From the NCBI RefSeq assembly GCF_017051705.1, contig NZ_JAFIDJ010000002.1, forward strand, positions 330,384 to 394,383: a DNA stretch of 64,000 nt. Direction: 5' to 3'. Shown here in pieces: positions 25,301 to 34,161 of the stretch; position 1 is the first letter of the stretch; every line of letters starts with the position of its first letter. A program made the translations under genes and the position numbers. The notes beneath the pieces were generated by a model that worked only from the letters and a program-made list of their open reading frames with translations, ran no database searches and was not told where the DNA came from. The DNA is from Algoriphagus lutimaris (lineage in GTDB: Bacteria; Bacteroidota; Bacteroidia; Cytophagales; Cyclobacteriaceae).

Positions 25301-28267
25301 ATGCAAAATAAAGGTGTCATTGTGTTTTTGACAGCGATTATTACAGCACTTTGTCTGTATTATCTGTCATTCACATTTGTATCAAATGGCGTACAGCAAA
25401 AAGCAGAAGCTTATGCTACCGACGCATCCGGCAATGTTGATTTTGCCTTGAGAAGAGCTTATCTCGATTCAGTTTGGAGAGAGCCTGTTTATAATTTCCT
25501 AGGTGCTGACTATACCTATCAGGAAGTAAAAGAAACCGAACTTGGATTAGGTCTAGACCTTCAAGGCGGTATGCATGTTACGTTGGCGGTTTCTCCAGTT
25601 GAGATCGTGAAGGGAATTGCTGGAAATCCAAAAGATGTGGCATTCAACAAATCAGTAGATGATGCCAAGGAAATTGCAAAAACCTCTGATGACAAATTTG
25701 TAGACTTGTTTTATGCTGAATGGCAAAAAAACAGTCCAGACAAAAACCTTAGCTCCATTTTCGCAACTGCTGCCAACAGAGGAAAAATCTCTTTGGAGAC
25801 TTCAGATTCTGAAATTCTGGATATCATCGATACTGAAATTGAAAATGCAATTGAACGTTCTTTTAACATCCTAAGAACTCGTATTGACAGATTCGGTACT
25901 TCTCAGCCAAATATTCAAAGAATTCAAGGTTCTGGAAGAATCCAGATTGAACTTCCTGGTGTAGACAACCAAGAGCGCGTAAGAAACTTACTACAAGGAG
26001 TTGCTAAACTTCAATTCTGGGAAGTTGCAGAAGTAAACGAATTTGGTTCTTCTTTAGAAGCAATCAACACAGCTTATGTTGCTGATCAAAAATCTACTTC
26101 TTCAACAGAAACTGAAGTAGAGTCTACTGAACCTCTTTCTGAGGAAGACTCTTTGAGAAAGGCATTGGAAGAGCAATTGAGTCAAATTGATCCAATGAAT
26201 CCAGAGGCAGGTACCTCTCCTATTTTTAGCTTATTGAAAGCTAATTACGGACTAGTATACGACGTAAAGGACACTGTTACCATCAACAGAATCCTGAAAA
26301 GAGATGAGTACAAAGCAATGCTTCCAAGAGACATCAAGTTACTTTGGGCTGTGAAGCCTCAAGTATTGGAAGATGGGACGGAAGCATTGGAACTTTATGG
26401 AATCAAAATACCAAAAGGATCTGACCAAGCTCCTTTGGAAGGTGATGTAGTTACCGACGCAAGACAAGTTTTGGATCAAACCTCCAGACCAGCGGTATCC
26501 ATGCAAATGAATGCGGAAGGTGCTAGAAAGTGGAGAAAATTAACTGCTGAGAATATCGGTAAAAGAATCGCTGTAGTATTGGATGACTATGTATACACTG
26601 CTCCAGTTGTAAATGGTGAGATCCCAACAGGGCAATCCGAAATCTCTGGTAACTTCACGATTTTGGAAGCACAGGATTTAGCGAACATTCTCAAATCAGG
26701 TTCTCTACCTGCTCCAACACAAATTGTTGAAGAAAGCATTATCGGCCCAACTTTGGGTAAAGAAGCATTGAATCAAGGATTAATTTCCATGGTTGCCGGT
26801 TTGGCGATCGTAGTACTATTTATGGTTGCTTACTATGCTAAAGGTGGTTTGATCGCTATCTCTGCATTGGTATTCAACATCTTCTTCATTTTAGGAATCT
26901 TGGCTCAGCTTCAAACTTCATTGACCTTACCAGGTATCGCAGGTATTGTATTGACGATCGGTATGTCCATTGATGCCAACGTACTGATATTTGAACGTAT
27001 CAAAGAAGAACTTCGAAATGGCATTGGCCTGATAGCGGCAATTAATGCCGGTTACAACAAAGCATTCTCTGCAATTCTTGACTCCAACGTTACCACTTTC
27101 TTGACTGGTGCGATTTTATATGCATTGGGACAAGGTCCAGTAAAAGGCTTTGCGATTGTATTGATGATCGGTATTGCTTGTTCCTTCTTCTCTGCTGTAT
27201 TCATCACCCGAGTGATTGTCTCTTGGATGAGCAAAAAAGGAGATAAGAGTAGTATCAGTTTTGCTACTCCATTTGCAAAGAACGCATTAAGCACCTTGAG
27301 TATCGATTTCCTAGGAAAGAGAAAAGTTGCATACTTGATCTCTACCGGAATCATCATAGTGGGTCTTGCGATTGCTGGAATCAATGGATTGAAATTTGGT
27401 GTGGATTTCACTGGTGGTAGATCTTATATCGTAGCATTTGCCGAACCAGTGGCAGCCTCGGATTTGAAAACTGGTCTTGACCGTGAGTTTGATGGCTCGG
27501 TAGAAGTAAAAACTTATGGTGCTACCAACGTATTGAAAGTAACTACTTCTTACCTGATCAATGAGGATGATGATGCATCCAATGCAGAGGTAGAATCAAA
27601 GGTGAAAGAAGGAATCGCTACCGTAACTGGATTACAGTTTACAGATGATGCAGAAGACCTTACTACTGAAGAATTTGCGATTACTGGTTCCTCTAAAGTA
27701 GGAGCTACAGTAGCGGATGACATCAAAGCATCTTCTGCTGAAGCAATGGTTGTTGCTTTAATTGCCATCTTCTTATACATCTTATTGAGATTCCGTAAGT
27801 GGCAATTCTCCTTGGCCTCTATCATTGCCTTGATCCACGATACTTTGTTTGTAATTGCTGCCTTTGCGATTGCGAGTGCCTTGGGTGCAACTTTCGAAAT
27901 CGACCAAGTATTTATTGCGGCGGTCCTTACTGTAATCGGTTACTCTATTAACGATACCGTGATTGTATTTGACCGAATTAGAGAAAATATTGAAAATAGA
28001 GGTACCCATAGATTGGTGAAAGTGTTTAATGATGCGATTAACCAAACCCTAGGAAGAACTTTGATTACTTCATTTACTACTTTAATCGTGGTTCTTGTTC
28101 TATTGATCTTCGGTGGGGAAGTATTGAGAGGATTCTCATTCGCACTTCTTGTAGGTATTTTGGTGGGTACTTATTCATCTGTATTTATCGCTACTCCTAT
28201 CGTTGTGGATTTGATGAAAAGAGAAATCGATCAAGAAGAACCAAAAGAATCCAAGAAATTGGCTTAA
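25301..28267 (+). CDS. secDF: Protein translocase subunit SecDF (fused)
   Basis: A 988-residue inner-membrane protein joining SecD and SecF, the proton-driven partner of SecYEG. It has twelve expected membrane segments in two sets of six and two large periplasmic domains. The SecD signature LGLGLDLQGGMHV is near residue 80. Helix-4 motifs are IGMSIDANVLIFERIKEEL in SecD and GYSINDTVIVFDRIREN in SecF, each with the key Asp. Within the first domain is a Ser/Glu-rich insert (about residues 265-285). The fused form and large size are usual in Bacteroidota. It ends in a strong terminator. Confidence 0.97.
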   Translation: MQNKGVIVFLTAIITALCLYYLSFTFVSNGVQQKAEAYATDASGNVDFALRRAYLDSVWREPVYNFLGADYTYQEVKETELGLGLDLQGGMHVTLAVSPVEIVKGIAGNPKDVAFNKSVDDAKEIAKTSDDKFVDLFYAEWQKNSPDKNLSSIFATAANRGKISLETSDSEILDIIDTEIENAIERSFNILRTRIDRFGTSQPNIQRIQGSGRIQIELPGVDNQERVRNLLQGVAKLQFWEVAEVNEFGSSLEAINTAYVADQKSTSSTETEVESTEPLSEEDSLRKALEEQLSQIDPMNPEAGTSPIFSLLKANYGLVYDVKDTVTINRILKRDEYKAMLPRDIKLLWAVKPQVLEDGTEALELYGIKIPKGSDQAPLEGDVVTDARQVLDQTSRPAVSMQMNAEGARKWRKLTAENIGKRIAVVLDDYVYTAPVVNGEIPTGQSEISGNFTILEAQDLANILKSGSLPAPTQIVEESIIGPTLGKEALNQGLISMVAGLAIVVLFMVAYYAKGGLIAISALVFNIFFILGILAQLQTSLTLPGIAGIVLTIGMSIDANVLIFERIKEELRNGIGLIAAINAGYNKAFSAILDSNVTTFLTGAILYALGQGPVKGFAIVLMIGIACSFFSAVFITRVIVSWMSKKGDKSSISFATPFAKNALSTLSIDFLGKRKVAYLISTGIIIVGLAIAGINGLKFGVDFTGGRSYIVAFAEPVAASDLKTGLDREFDGSVEVKTYGATNVLKVTTSYLINEDDDASNAEVESKVKEGIATVTGLQFTDDAEDLTTEEFAITGSSKVGATVADDIKASSAEAMVVALIAIFLYILLRFRKWQFSLASIIALIHDTLFVIAAFAIASALGATFEIDQVFIAAVLTVIGYSINDTVIVFDRIRENIENRGTHRLVKVFNDAINQTLGRTLITSFTTLIVVLVLLIFGGEVLRGFSFALLVGILVGTYSSVFIATPIVVDLMKREIDQEEPKESKKLA

Positions 28268-28291
28268 GAGAATATAGAATTCGAGTATTGT

Positions 28292-28318
28292 AAAAGAGCG
28301 GGTTTTTCCCGCTCTTTT
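28292..28318 (+). terminator. Rho-independent terminator of secDF
   Basis: AAAAGAGCGGG (28292-28302), loop TTTTT, CCCGCTCTTTT (28308-28318), followed by more T. It lies 24 bases after the stop. Confidence 0.92.
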
Positions 28319-28439
28319 TTATACCCAAAATAAAAATTTGTTTTATAGTTAGGCAAAATCCAATTTTGGATAAAATAAAAAATATAACGCTAGAATATAT
28401 CAATACATACACATGTATTCTTGACCTTATTGGACATAT

Positions 28440-29189
28440 ATGGGAAATAGGTTTTTGGAAAATTTCATGGATTGGTATGTAATTGCCAATTACATATGCT
28501 TAATCATAGGTCTATATTTTTTCCTACAATTACCCAAAGCTCAACGGAAAAATAAAAAATTCTGGCTCCCCTTTTTGATTCTTAATTTTACCGTTTTCTA
28601 TGAGTCCATGGGTTTATTTACCCTTACTTATACTCCATTTACCAGATACATTAATGAGCTTTTGGGAAATATAGAATTTCCACGATACAACCTTTGGGTT
28701 TTTAATATAGCGAATACATTAATCGCAACAGCCCTTTACCTTTTTTTGATTAGGTCTTGGATTAGCCCAACCAAAAAGCAATATCTAACTTTGATGATTT
28801 ATGGCTTTATTATTATAGGCATAGTCTTTCAATTAACTGGAATTGAACCTCTATACTTAGATCAACCTATGCTCTTTGCCATAGCAGCTAATCTAATTTT
28901 AGTTGCTTGTGGGATCTATTATTTACAAATGATGACTGACCCATTCTATTTGGAAGTCAACCCCAAACGACTTCTCTCGTTTTGGCAGGTCACCATTCTT
29001 TTGTTTACTTATTCCTTGACCTATATTTATTCTGTATCACTTATATATCTATATAATCTAAACCCAGAATTGGCAAATCATTTGGGTAACCTCAATAGGA
29101 TCTTGGGAATCCTAAAACTTTTTATCTTAATCCTGATTATTGCATCTCCAAGACTAACACATCTATTTGATCAAGAACCTTATTCGTAA
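28440..29189 (+). CDS. Seven-helix membrane protein, paralogue A
   Basis: A 249-residue protein with seven hydrophobic segments (about residues 12-29, 41-62, 83-104, 112-134, 143-164, 179-206 and 223-240) and no signal peptide. It shares a fixed set of motifs with three neighbours (30275, 31095 and 31966): FWLPFLIL, TVFYE, NLWVFNIA, GIEPLYLDQP, LLSFWQ, TYSLTYI and a C-terminal EP. It is the most divergent of the four: TRYINELLGN replaces FKKSVNALLGN. I do not recognise a named family. It resembles a stand-alone version of the seven-helix sensor part of some histidine kinases (inference). First gene of the system described in the findings. Confidence 0.8.
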   Translation: MGNRFLENFMDWYVIANYICLIIGLYFFLQLPKAQRKNKKFWLPFLILNFTVFYESMGLFTLTYTPFTRYINELLGNIEFPRYNLWVFNIANTLIATALYLFLIRSWISPTKKQYLTLMIYGFIIIGIVFQLTGIEPLYLDQPMLFAIAANLILVACGIYYLQMMTDPFYLEVNPKRLLSFWQVTILLFTYSLTYIYSVSLIYLYNLNPELANHLGNLNRILGILKLFILILIIASPRLTHLFDQEPYS

Positions 29190-29379
29190 CCTTAGAAGAC
29201 CCAAATAGAAAAACAAAGCACTGATTCATCATTACAAATTCATTCAAAAGCATATTTTATTTAGTAAAAGGATTCAGTTCCATATAGTTATCATTGCCCT
29301 GAAGGAAAAAAAAATAGTATATTTTGAATCTTATTCTTATTACGAAATTGATTTATCACTTAACGAAAAACATTTTTCT

Positions 29380-29766
29380 ATGAAAATTTCAAAAGCGGAC
29401 TTTGAGTCCATGAAGGCAAAGTATGACAAAGAAGTAAAGAAAGGAAAACCCGCCAAAGACAAAAAAGGCAAAGACAAGACCAACCAAACTGATTGGATAT
29501 TTTTTGATAGAGAAACTTTAGAAAAATTATTGGCAAAAGCAGATCAAAACCCAAAAGTGGGAGGTATTCAATTTTATTTTACCGAATACACGGAAGAAAC
29601 AGCAAAAAAATTCTATCCGAATGAGGCTGATGAATATACCGGTCAAATGACACTGGTGATGAGAGCGGCGAATCTCAATGAAAATCAAATCACCACGATT
29701 GAGGTAGAAGCAGATGGGGAAGAGTATCAAAACAGAGGAACTCAATGCCCTTATGTTTGTCAATAA
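29380..29766 (+). CDS. Small soluble protein with C-terminal CPYxC, paralogue 1
   Basis: A 128-residue protein without signal peptide. It starts with a Lys-rich helix (ISKADFESMKAKYDKEVKKG), followed by a very basic linker, a segment DWIFFDRETLEKLLAKAD, a central strand-rich part (GGIQFYFTEYTEETAKKFYP, then YTGQMTLVMRAANL) and the tail TQCPYVCQ. The next gene encodes a homologue lacking about 25 residues of the middle. Family unknown to me. The only two cysteines sit in the CPYxC tail, which suggests metal, redox or covalent modification (inference). It lies 190 bases after the first seven-helix gene. Confidence 0.75.
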   Translation: MKISKADFESMKAKYDKEVKKGKPAKDKKGKDKTNQTDWIFFDRETLEKLLAKADQNPKVGGIQFYFTEYTEETAKKFYPNEADEYTGQMTLVMRAANLNENQITTIEVEADGEEYQNRGTQCPYVCQ

Positions 29767-29945
29767 TTTTTATTTCTTAAAAAAATGAGCGGCATTGGAT
29801 GCATCTAACCATATCTAATTGACCATAAAAACGAGAAAAGCCAAAATTAGTGTTTTTGGTATTGCCTTTACAGGGTAATATATGGCATCTTTTATCCATC
29901 AAGAACCCACTTGAAATTAAAAACACAAAAGCAATCAATTTTTCA

Positions 29946-30272
29946 ATGAACATCTCAAAAGAGGACTTCAAATCAATGAAAGCTAAGTATGAAAAAGAAG
30001 TGAAAAAAGGAAATGCCAAAGACAAAACAGATCAAGAGCCAAAGGTGGGAGGAATCCAGTTTTATTTTACAGAATACACAGAGAAAACTGCCAAGGAAAT
30101 CTATCCTGGTAATCATGCAGAATATACAGGTCAGATGACCTTAGTAATGCGGCCTGCTAATCTCAAAGATAATCAGGTAGTTTATTTAGAGCTGGTAGGG
30201 AACGATGGAGATTATGTTAATGGAACTTCCCAATGCCCTTACCGTTGCGAACCCGATCCAACTAATTCCTAA
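29946..30272 (+). CDS. Small soluble protein with C-terminal CPYxC, paralogue 2
   Basis: A 108-residue homologue of the preceding small protein: ISKEDFKSMKAKYEKEVKKG, GGIQFYFTEYTEKTAKEIYP, YTGQMTLVMRPANL, and the tail SQCPYRCEPDPTNS. It lacks the DWIFFDRETLEKLLAKAD segment and part of the basic linker. The open frame extends 32 codons upstream, but similarity to paralogue 1 begins exactly at the ATG at 29946. Its stop is two bases before the start of the second seven-helix gene, so the two are coupled. Function unknown. Confidence 0.75.
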   Translation: MNISKEDFKSMKAKYEKEVKKGNAKDKTDQEPKVGGIQFYFTEYTEKTAKEIYPGNHAEYTGQMTLVMRPANLKDNQVVYLELVGNDGDYVNGTSQCPYRCEPDPTNS

Positions 30273-30274
30273 TT

Positions 30275-31033
30275 ATGTCTAGCCCGTTTTGGACAGCTTT
30301 TGGAGACTGGTATTTATTTAATATTGATGCCTTGTTGTTGATAGGCACTTACTATTTTCTTAAACTAAAGAAAGAGGAAAAAGCCAATAGTTATTATTGG
30401 CTTCCTTTTTTAATTATTGCTTTTACTGTTTTTTATGAAAATTTAGGAGCATACACGAATTATAATTTTGAGTTCAAAAAATCCGTCAATGCACTTTTAG
30501 GGAACACAGAATTCCCGAAATACAATCTCTGGTTATATAATATTGCCAATAAGCAACTTTCAACAGTCTTATATCTTTTTTTAATTAAAACATGGCTGGA
30601 GCCTTCCCAAAAAAAATATATCAATTGGATGGTGATTGTCTTTGTGATCGTCTCTATCTTTTTACAAATCGCAGGAATTGAGCCTCTCTATCTGAATCAA
30701 CCGATCATTTTTTCCATGGGTGCCAATATGATTTTAGTTGGAAGTGGGCTTTATTTTATAGGCTTGATTACTAATCAATATTACCTGAATACCAACCCCT
30801 TAAAACTTCTTTCCTTTTGGCAAATGACTTTTCTTTTATTTACCTACTCTCTGACCTACATTAATTCGATGACGGTTATTTATCTTTATGAAATAAACCC
30901 CCAACTCGGAATTAGTATTGTTCAAATTGATCGGGTTTTGGGTATTTTAAATAAAGTGACTTTGGTATTGATTATCACTTCACCTCTTTTAAAAAAGGTT
31001 TTTGTGAAAGAACCTATTTTTGGGGTCGCTTAA
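30275..31033 (+). CDS. Seven-helix membrane protein, paralogue B
   Basis: A 252-residue, seven-helix protein like its neighbours, with YWLPFLIIAFTVFYENLG, EFKKSVNALLGNTEFP, YNLWLYNIANKQ, WLEPSQKKYINWM, GIEPLYLNQP, LLSFWQMTFLLFTYSLTYI and a final EP. It begins two bases after the small protein gene, which ties the two gene types in one transcript. It is closer to paralogues C and D than to A. Function unknown; likely sensor or membrane adaptor. Confidence 0.8.
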   Translation: MSSPFWTAFGDWYLFNIDALLLIGTYYFLKLKKEEKANSYYWLPFLIIAFTVFYENLGAYTNYNFEFKKSVNALLGNTEFPKYNLWLYNIANKQLSTVLYLFLIKTWLEPSQKKYINWMVIVFVIVSIFLQIAGIEPLYLNQPIIFSMGANMILVGSGLYFIGLITNQYYLNTNPLKLLSFWQMTFLLFTYSLTYINSMTVIYLYEINPQLGISIVQIDRVLGILNKVTLVLIITSPLLKKVFVKEPIFGVA

Positions 31034-31094
31034 AGGCCTTTAGAAAATTAATTACCCCCTCTTCTGTTAAAAAAATCAACCCCAATCTACTTTA

Positions 31095-31874
31095 ATGGAC
31101 AATAAACTGATTGAAGCCTTTTTTACAGCGTATCCATTGGATTCTATTCCAATGGATGTATTGATGATTATTGGCTTGATCTATTTTTTAAAATTGCCTA
31201 AGGAAAAAAAAACAAATATTCATTTTTGGCTTCCATTCCTGATCTTAATCTTTACTTTTTTTTATGAAAACTTCGGGAAATACACTAATTACAATTATGA
31301 ATTCAAAAAGTCAGTCAATGAATATTTTGGAAATTTCAAGTATCCCAAATTTAACCTTTGGCTGTTTAATGTAGCAAAAAGGCAAGTCGGCACCATCCTT
31401 TACTTATTATTGATCAAATCTTGGTTGGAGCCCTCTAAAAAGAAATACATCAATTGGATGATCTATCTTTTTATTATAGTTGCCAGTTTCCTTCAATTCA
31501 CAGGAATTGAACCTATTTATTTAAACCAGCCTATCATTTTTGCCATTGGTGCCAATATGATATTGATTGGAAGTGCTTTGTATTTCACTGGCATGATTAC
31601 TCATCCACAATACCTAGACAAGAATCCTTTGAAGCTGCTTTCGTTTTGGCAAATGACATTCGTCATGTTTACTTTTACCTTAACTTACATTAGTTCTGTC
31701 TCCTTAATTTATCTCTATGAAGCAGATCCAGTTTTGGGGGCTGCCTTACAACAAATTGATATCGTTATGAAGAACATCAATCTAGGGATCCTTACTTTGA
31801 CGATTGCCTCTCCCTTTCTTCCAGGGTTTTTTGAGGAAGAACCATTTTATGTATCTCACAAAACACCAGCTTAA
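31095..31874 (+). CDS. Seven-helix membrane protein, paralogue C
   Basis: A 259-residue seven-helix protein with the same motif set: FWLPFLILIFTFFYENFG, EFKKSVNEYFGN, FNLWLFNVAK, WLEPSKKKYINWM, GIEPIYLNQP, LLSFWQMTFVMFTFTLTYI. Its tail is slightly longer (EEEPFYVSHKTPA). The first loop is longer too (FTAYPLDSIPMDVLM). It follows paralogue B after 61 bases. Function unknown. Confidence 0.8.
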   Translation: MDNKLIEAFFTAYPLDSIPMDVLMIIGLIYFLKLPKEKKTNIHFWLPFLILIFTFFYENFGKYTNYNYEFKKSVNEYFGNFKYPKFNLWLFNVAKRQVGTILYLLLIKSWLEPSKKKYINWMIYLFIIVASFLQFTGIEPIYLNQPIIFAIGANMILIGSALYFTGMITHPQYLDKNPLKLLSFWQMTFVMFTFTLTYISSVSLIYLYEADPVLGAALQQIDIVMKNINLGILTLTIASPFLPGFFEEEPFYVSHKTPA

Positions 31875-31965
31875 CTTTGCTATTCTTCATTTCTTATTTA
31901 AAATTACCTTTTAACCAGTTTTATAACATAAAATGTATATGAGAAGGGAGCCTATTTTTTAAAAC

Positions 31966-32724
31966 ATGGATAGAAGTATTATTGAGCAATTTGGGAGTTG
32001 GTATCTAATCATAATTGATAGCTTTTTGATTATAGGAAGCCTCATTTTCTTCCGTCTATCCAAAGATCGTAAAACCAAGATTTTCTATTGGCTACCTTAT
32101 GTAATCTTGGCTTTCACTGTTTTTTATGAAAACTTAGGTGCTTATACAAATTATAATTTAGAATTTAAAAAGTCTGTAAATGCCCTATTGGGAAATACAG
32201 AAAATCCCAATTATAACCTTTGGGTTTTTAATATTTGTTTTCAGCAAATTACAACGATTCTTTATCTACTATTAATCCGTAATTGGCTTGAGCCTTCAAA
32301 GAAAAAATTCATTAACTGGATGCTATTGATTTTTGTATTTATCTCTTTCGCTTTACAAATCACTGGAATAGAACCTCTGTATTTGGATCAACCTATCATT
32401 TCTGCTATGGGTGCAAATATGATATTAATCGGAAGTGGATTATATTTTATGGGATTGATTACGAACCAACACTATTTAGAAACCGAACCTCTTCGATTAA
32501 TTTCTTTCTGGCAAATGACCTTTTTGCTATTTACTTACTCTTTGACATATATTAGCTCTGTTTCTTACCTGTATCTTTATGAATTCAACCCAGACTTGGG
32601 TCAAAGTATTTCACAAATTGATATGTATATGGGAATCATCAACATTGGCATATTGATCTTAATTATCGCATCCCCTTTATTACCAAAAGTTTTTTTAAGA
32701 GAACCATTTTATGAACCCATCTGA
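31966..32724 (+). CDS. Seven-helix membrane protein, paralogue D
   Basis: A 252-residue seven-helix protein: YWLPYVILAFTVFYENLG, EFKKSVNALLGNTENP, YNLWVFNICFQQ, WLEPSKKKFINWM, GIEPLYLDQP, LISFWQMTFLLFTYSLTYI and an EPF ending. Its last 14 bases overlap the start of the histidine kinase gene, so kinase translation depends on it. This is the strongest sign that these membrane proteins feed signals to the kinase (inference). Confidence 0.82.
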   Translation: MDRSIIEQFGSWYLIIIDSFLIIGSLIFFRLSKDRKTKIFYWLPYVILAFTVFYENLGAYTNYNLEFKKSVNALLGNTENPNYNLWVFNICFQQITTILYLLLIRNWLEPSKKKFINWMLLIFVFISFALQITGIEPLYLDQPIISAMGANMILIGSGLYFMGLITNQHYLETEPLRLISFWQMTFLLFTYSLTYISSVSYLYLYEFNPDLGQSISQIDMYMGIINIGILILIIASPLLPKVFLREPFYEPI

Positions 32725-33466
32725 AGATCAAATTTACGTCATCATTTTTAGCACCCTTTTTCTAGGAGGCCTGATGTCCACCTTCGTGGTTGCGATGGTC
32801 TTTATACATAGGCAAAGACAGGCGCAAAACAAACAAAAGCTTGATCAGATCAAATCTGAACATGAAAAAACCTTGCTAAACATAGAGAATGAAATTCAGC
32901 AAGACACCCTCACCCATGTGGGAAGAGAACTTCATGACAATATTGGCCAGTTGCTTTCATTGGCTAAGCTATACTTGGGTTCTTCCAAGCCAGAAAAACA
33001 ACAAGAAGGGAAAGAAACCATTAACCAAGTAATATCGGAAGTAAGAGCCTTGTCCAAAAACTTAAATTTGGACTGGGTGGAATCCCTGACAATTGAAGAA
33101 TTTATAGAACAACAATTACAAAAAATCGAATCTACAGGCTTTTGTAAAACTACATTTGAACATTCCATTGAACTTGGCGAATTACCTAAAGACCAAAAAT
33201 TGGTATTGATCCGGGTAATCCAAGAAATATTAAACAATGCGATGAAGCATGCATCACCCGAGGAAATCAAGGTAAAGATTTGGAAAGATGGTGCAACTCG
33301 AACCATCCAAATAAAAGACAATGGCAAAGGATTCGATACTTCCATCGAGTCTTCAGGTAGTGGTATGTATAATTTAAAAAAGAGAATGGAGACCATTGGG
33401 GGAGATGTTTCTATTACCTCCAGTATAGGAAATGGAACACTTATCCATTTATTGTTGCCTAATTAA
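32711..33466 (+). CDS. Sensor histidine kinase, NarL-partner type, without sensor domain
   Basis: A 251-residue kinase: one membrane helix (about residues 8-31), a coiled-coil (about 35-68), a HisKA_3-type helix with the phospho-acceptor His75 in GRELHDNIGQ, and a HATPase domain (N box IQEILNNAMKHAS, DNGKGFD, GSGMYNLKKRM). There is no PAS, GAF or periplasmic domain, so sensing must come from elsewhere, most simply from the seven-helix proteins. It overlaps the fourth of these by 14 bases and precedes its likely cognate regulator by 65 bases. Confidence 0.92.
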   Translation: MNPSEDQIYVIIFSTLFLGGLMSTFVVAMVFIHRQRQAQNKQKLDQIKSEHEKTLLNIENEIQQDTLTHVGRELHDNIGQLLSLAKLYLGSSKPEKQQEGKETINQVISEVRALSKNLNLDWVESLTIEEFIEQQLQKIESTGFCKTTFEHSIELGELPKDQKLVLIRVIQEILNNAMKHASPEEIKVKIWKDGATRTIQIKDNGKGFDTSIESSGSGMYNLKKRMETIGGDVSITSSIGNGTLIHLLLPN

Positions 33467-33480
33467 TATCCATGCAGTAA

Positions 33481-33504
33481 TTTGTACTAATCTTTTTGTA
33501 CAAA
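33481..33504 (+). promoter_or_regulatory. Inverted repeat between kinase and regulator genes
   Basis: TTTGTAC (33481-33487) and GTACAAA (33498-33504) around a 10-base A/T loop, in the 65-base gap. It may be an operator for autoregulation or a weak hairpin. There is no T-run directly after it. Confidence 0.35.
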
Positions 33505-33531
33505 GCTTACATTTTACTCTGAATACCCCAC

Positions 33532-34158
33532 ATGATCAGAATTGCTTTAGCTGATGACCATAAACTATTCGCTAAAGGCTTAGAAGGACTTTTAGAGGAA
33601 TATGACGATTTATTGATTACCGGTCTTTATCCTAATGGAAAAGAGTTGGTAGACGAAATCGCTACAGATCTTCCGGATGTGATCCTTACTGACCTGAATA
33701 TGCCCGTGCTCGATGGATTTGGAGTCCTAGAGTACGCAAAAAAAAATCACCCCGAGATTAAAGTTGTCGTATTATCCATGTATGACGAAGAAAAAATCTA
33801 TAAAAAGTGCATGCAAGACGGAGCAGATGCCTTTGTATTGAAAGATGCTGACCCCGATGAATTGGTCTATACCATCCATGAAGTATATGAAGGAAGACAC
33901 TTGCCTAATTTTCAACGGGTGATCCAGCAAGCCAACCAAAGCTCATTTTTTGATGCTTTCCGGGAAAAATTCAAATTATCCAGAAGGGAAGTACAGATCA
34001 TCAAATTGATCAAAGAAGGACGTCAGAATAAAGAAATTGCTGATGACCTCAGCTTGAGTGTGCAGACTATTGAAACCCATCGAAAAAACATACACAGCAA
34101 ATTACAAGTCTCTTCCAGGATCGAACTGGTCAACAAGGTCCAGGATATGCACCTATAA
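33532..34158 (+). CDS. LuxR/NarL-type response regulator
   Basis: A 208-residue DNA-binding regulator. The receiver has the acidic pair Asp8-Asp9, phospho-acceptor Asp54 (VILTDLNMP), and the conserved Lys in FVLKDADPDELV. The C-terminal GerE-type helix-turn-helix is LSRREVQIIKLIKEGRQNKE followed by SVQTIETHRKNIHSKL. It follows the kinase gene and would be phosphorylated by it. Its targets probably include this locus (inference). Only three bases separate its stop from the next gene. Confidence 0.94.
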   Translation: MIRIALADDHKLFAKGLEGLLEEYDDLLITGLYPNGKELVDEIATDLPDVILTDLNMPVLDGFGVLEYAKKNHPEIKVVVLSMYDEEKIYKKCMQDGADAFVLKDADPDELVYTIHEVYEGRHLPNFQRVIQQANQSSFFDAFREKFKLSRREVQIIKLIKEGRQNKEIADDLSLSVQTIETHRKNIHSKLQVSSRIELVNKVQDMHL

Positions 34159-34161
34159 ATC

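Noticed and set aside
29850-29945. Upstream extension of the second small protein
   Set aside because: Similarity to the first small protein starts exactly at the ATG at 29946; the extension has no counterpart.
32932-33396. 154-codon open frame opposite the histidine kinase
   Set aside because: Shadow of the kinase gene; Cys/Ser-rich composition typical of antisense frames.
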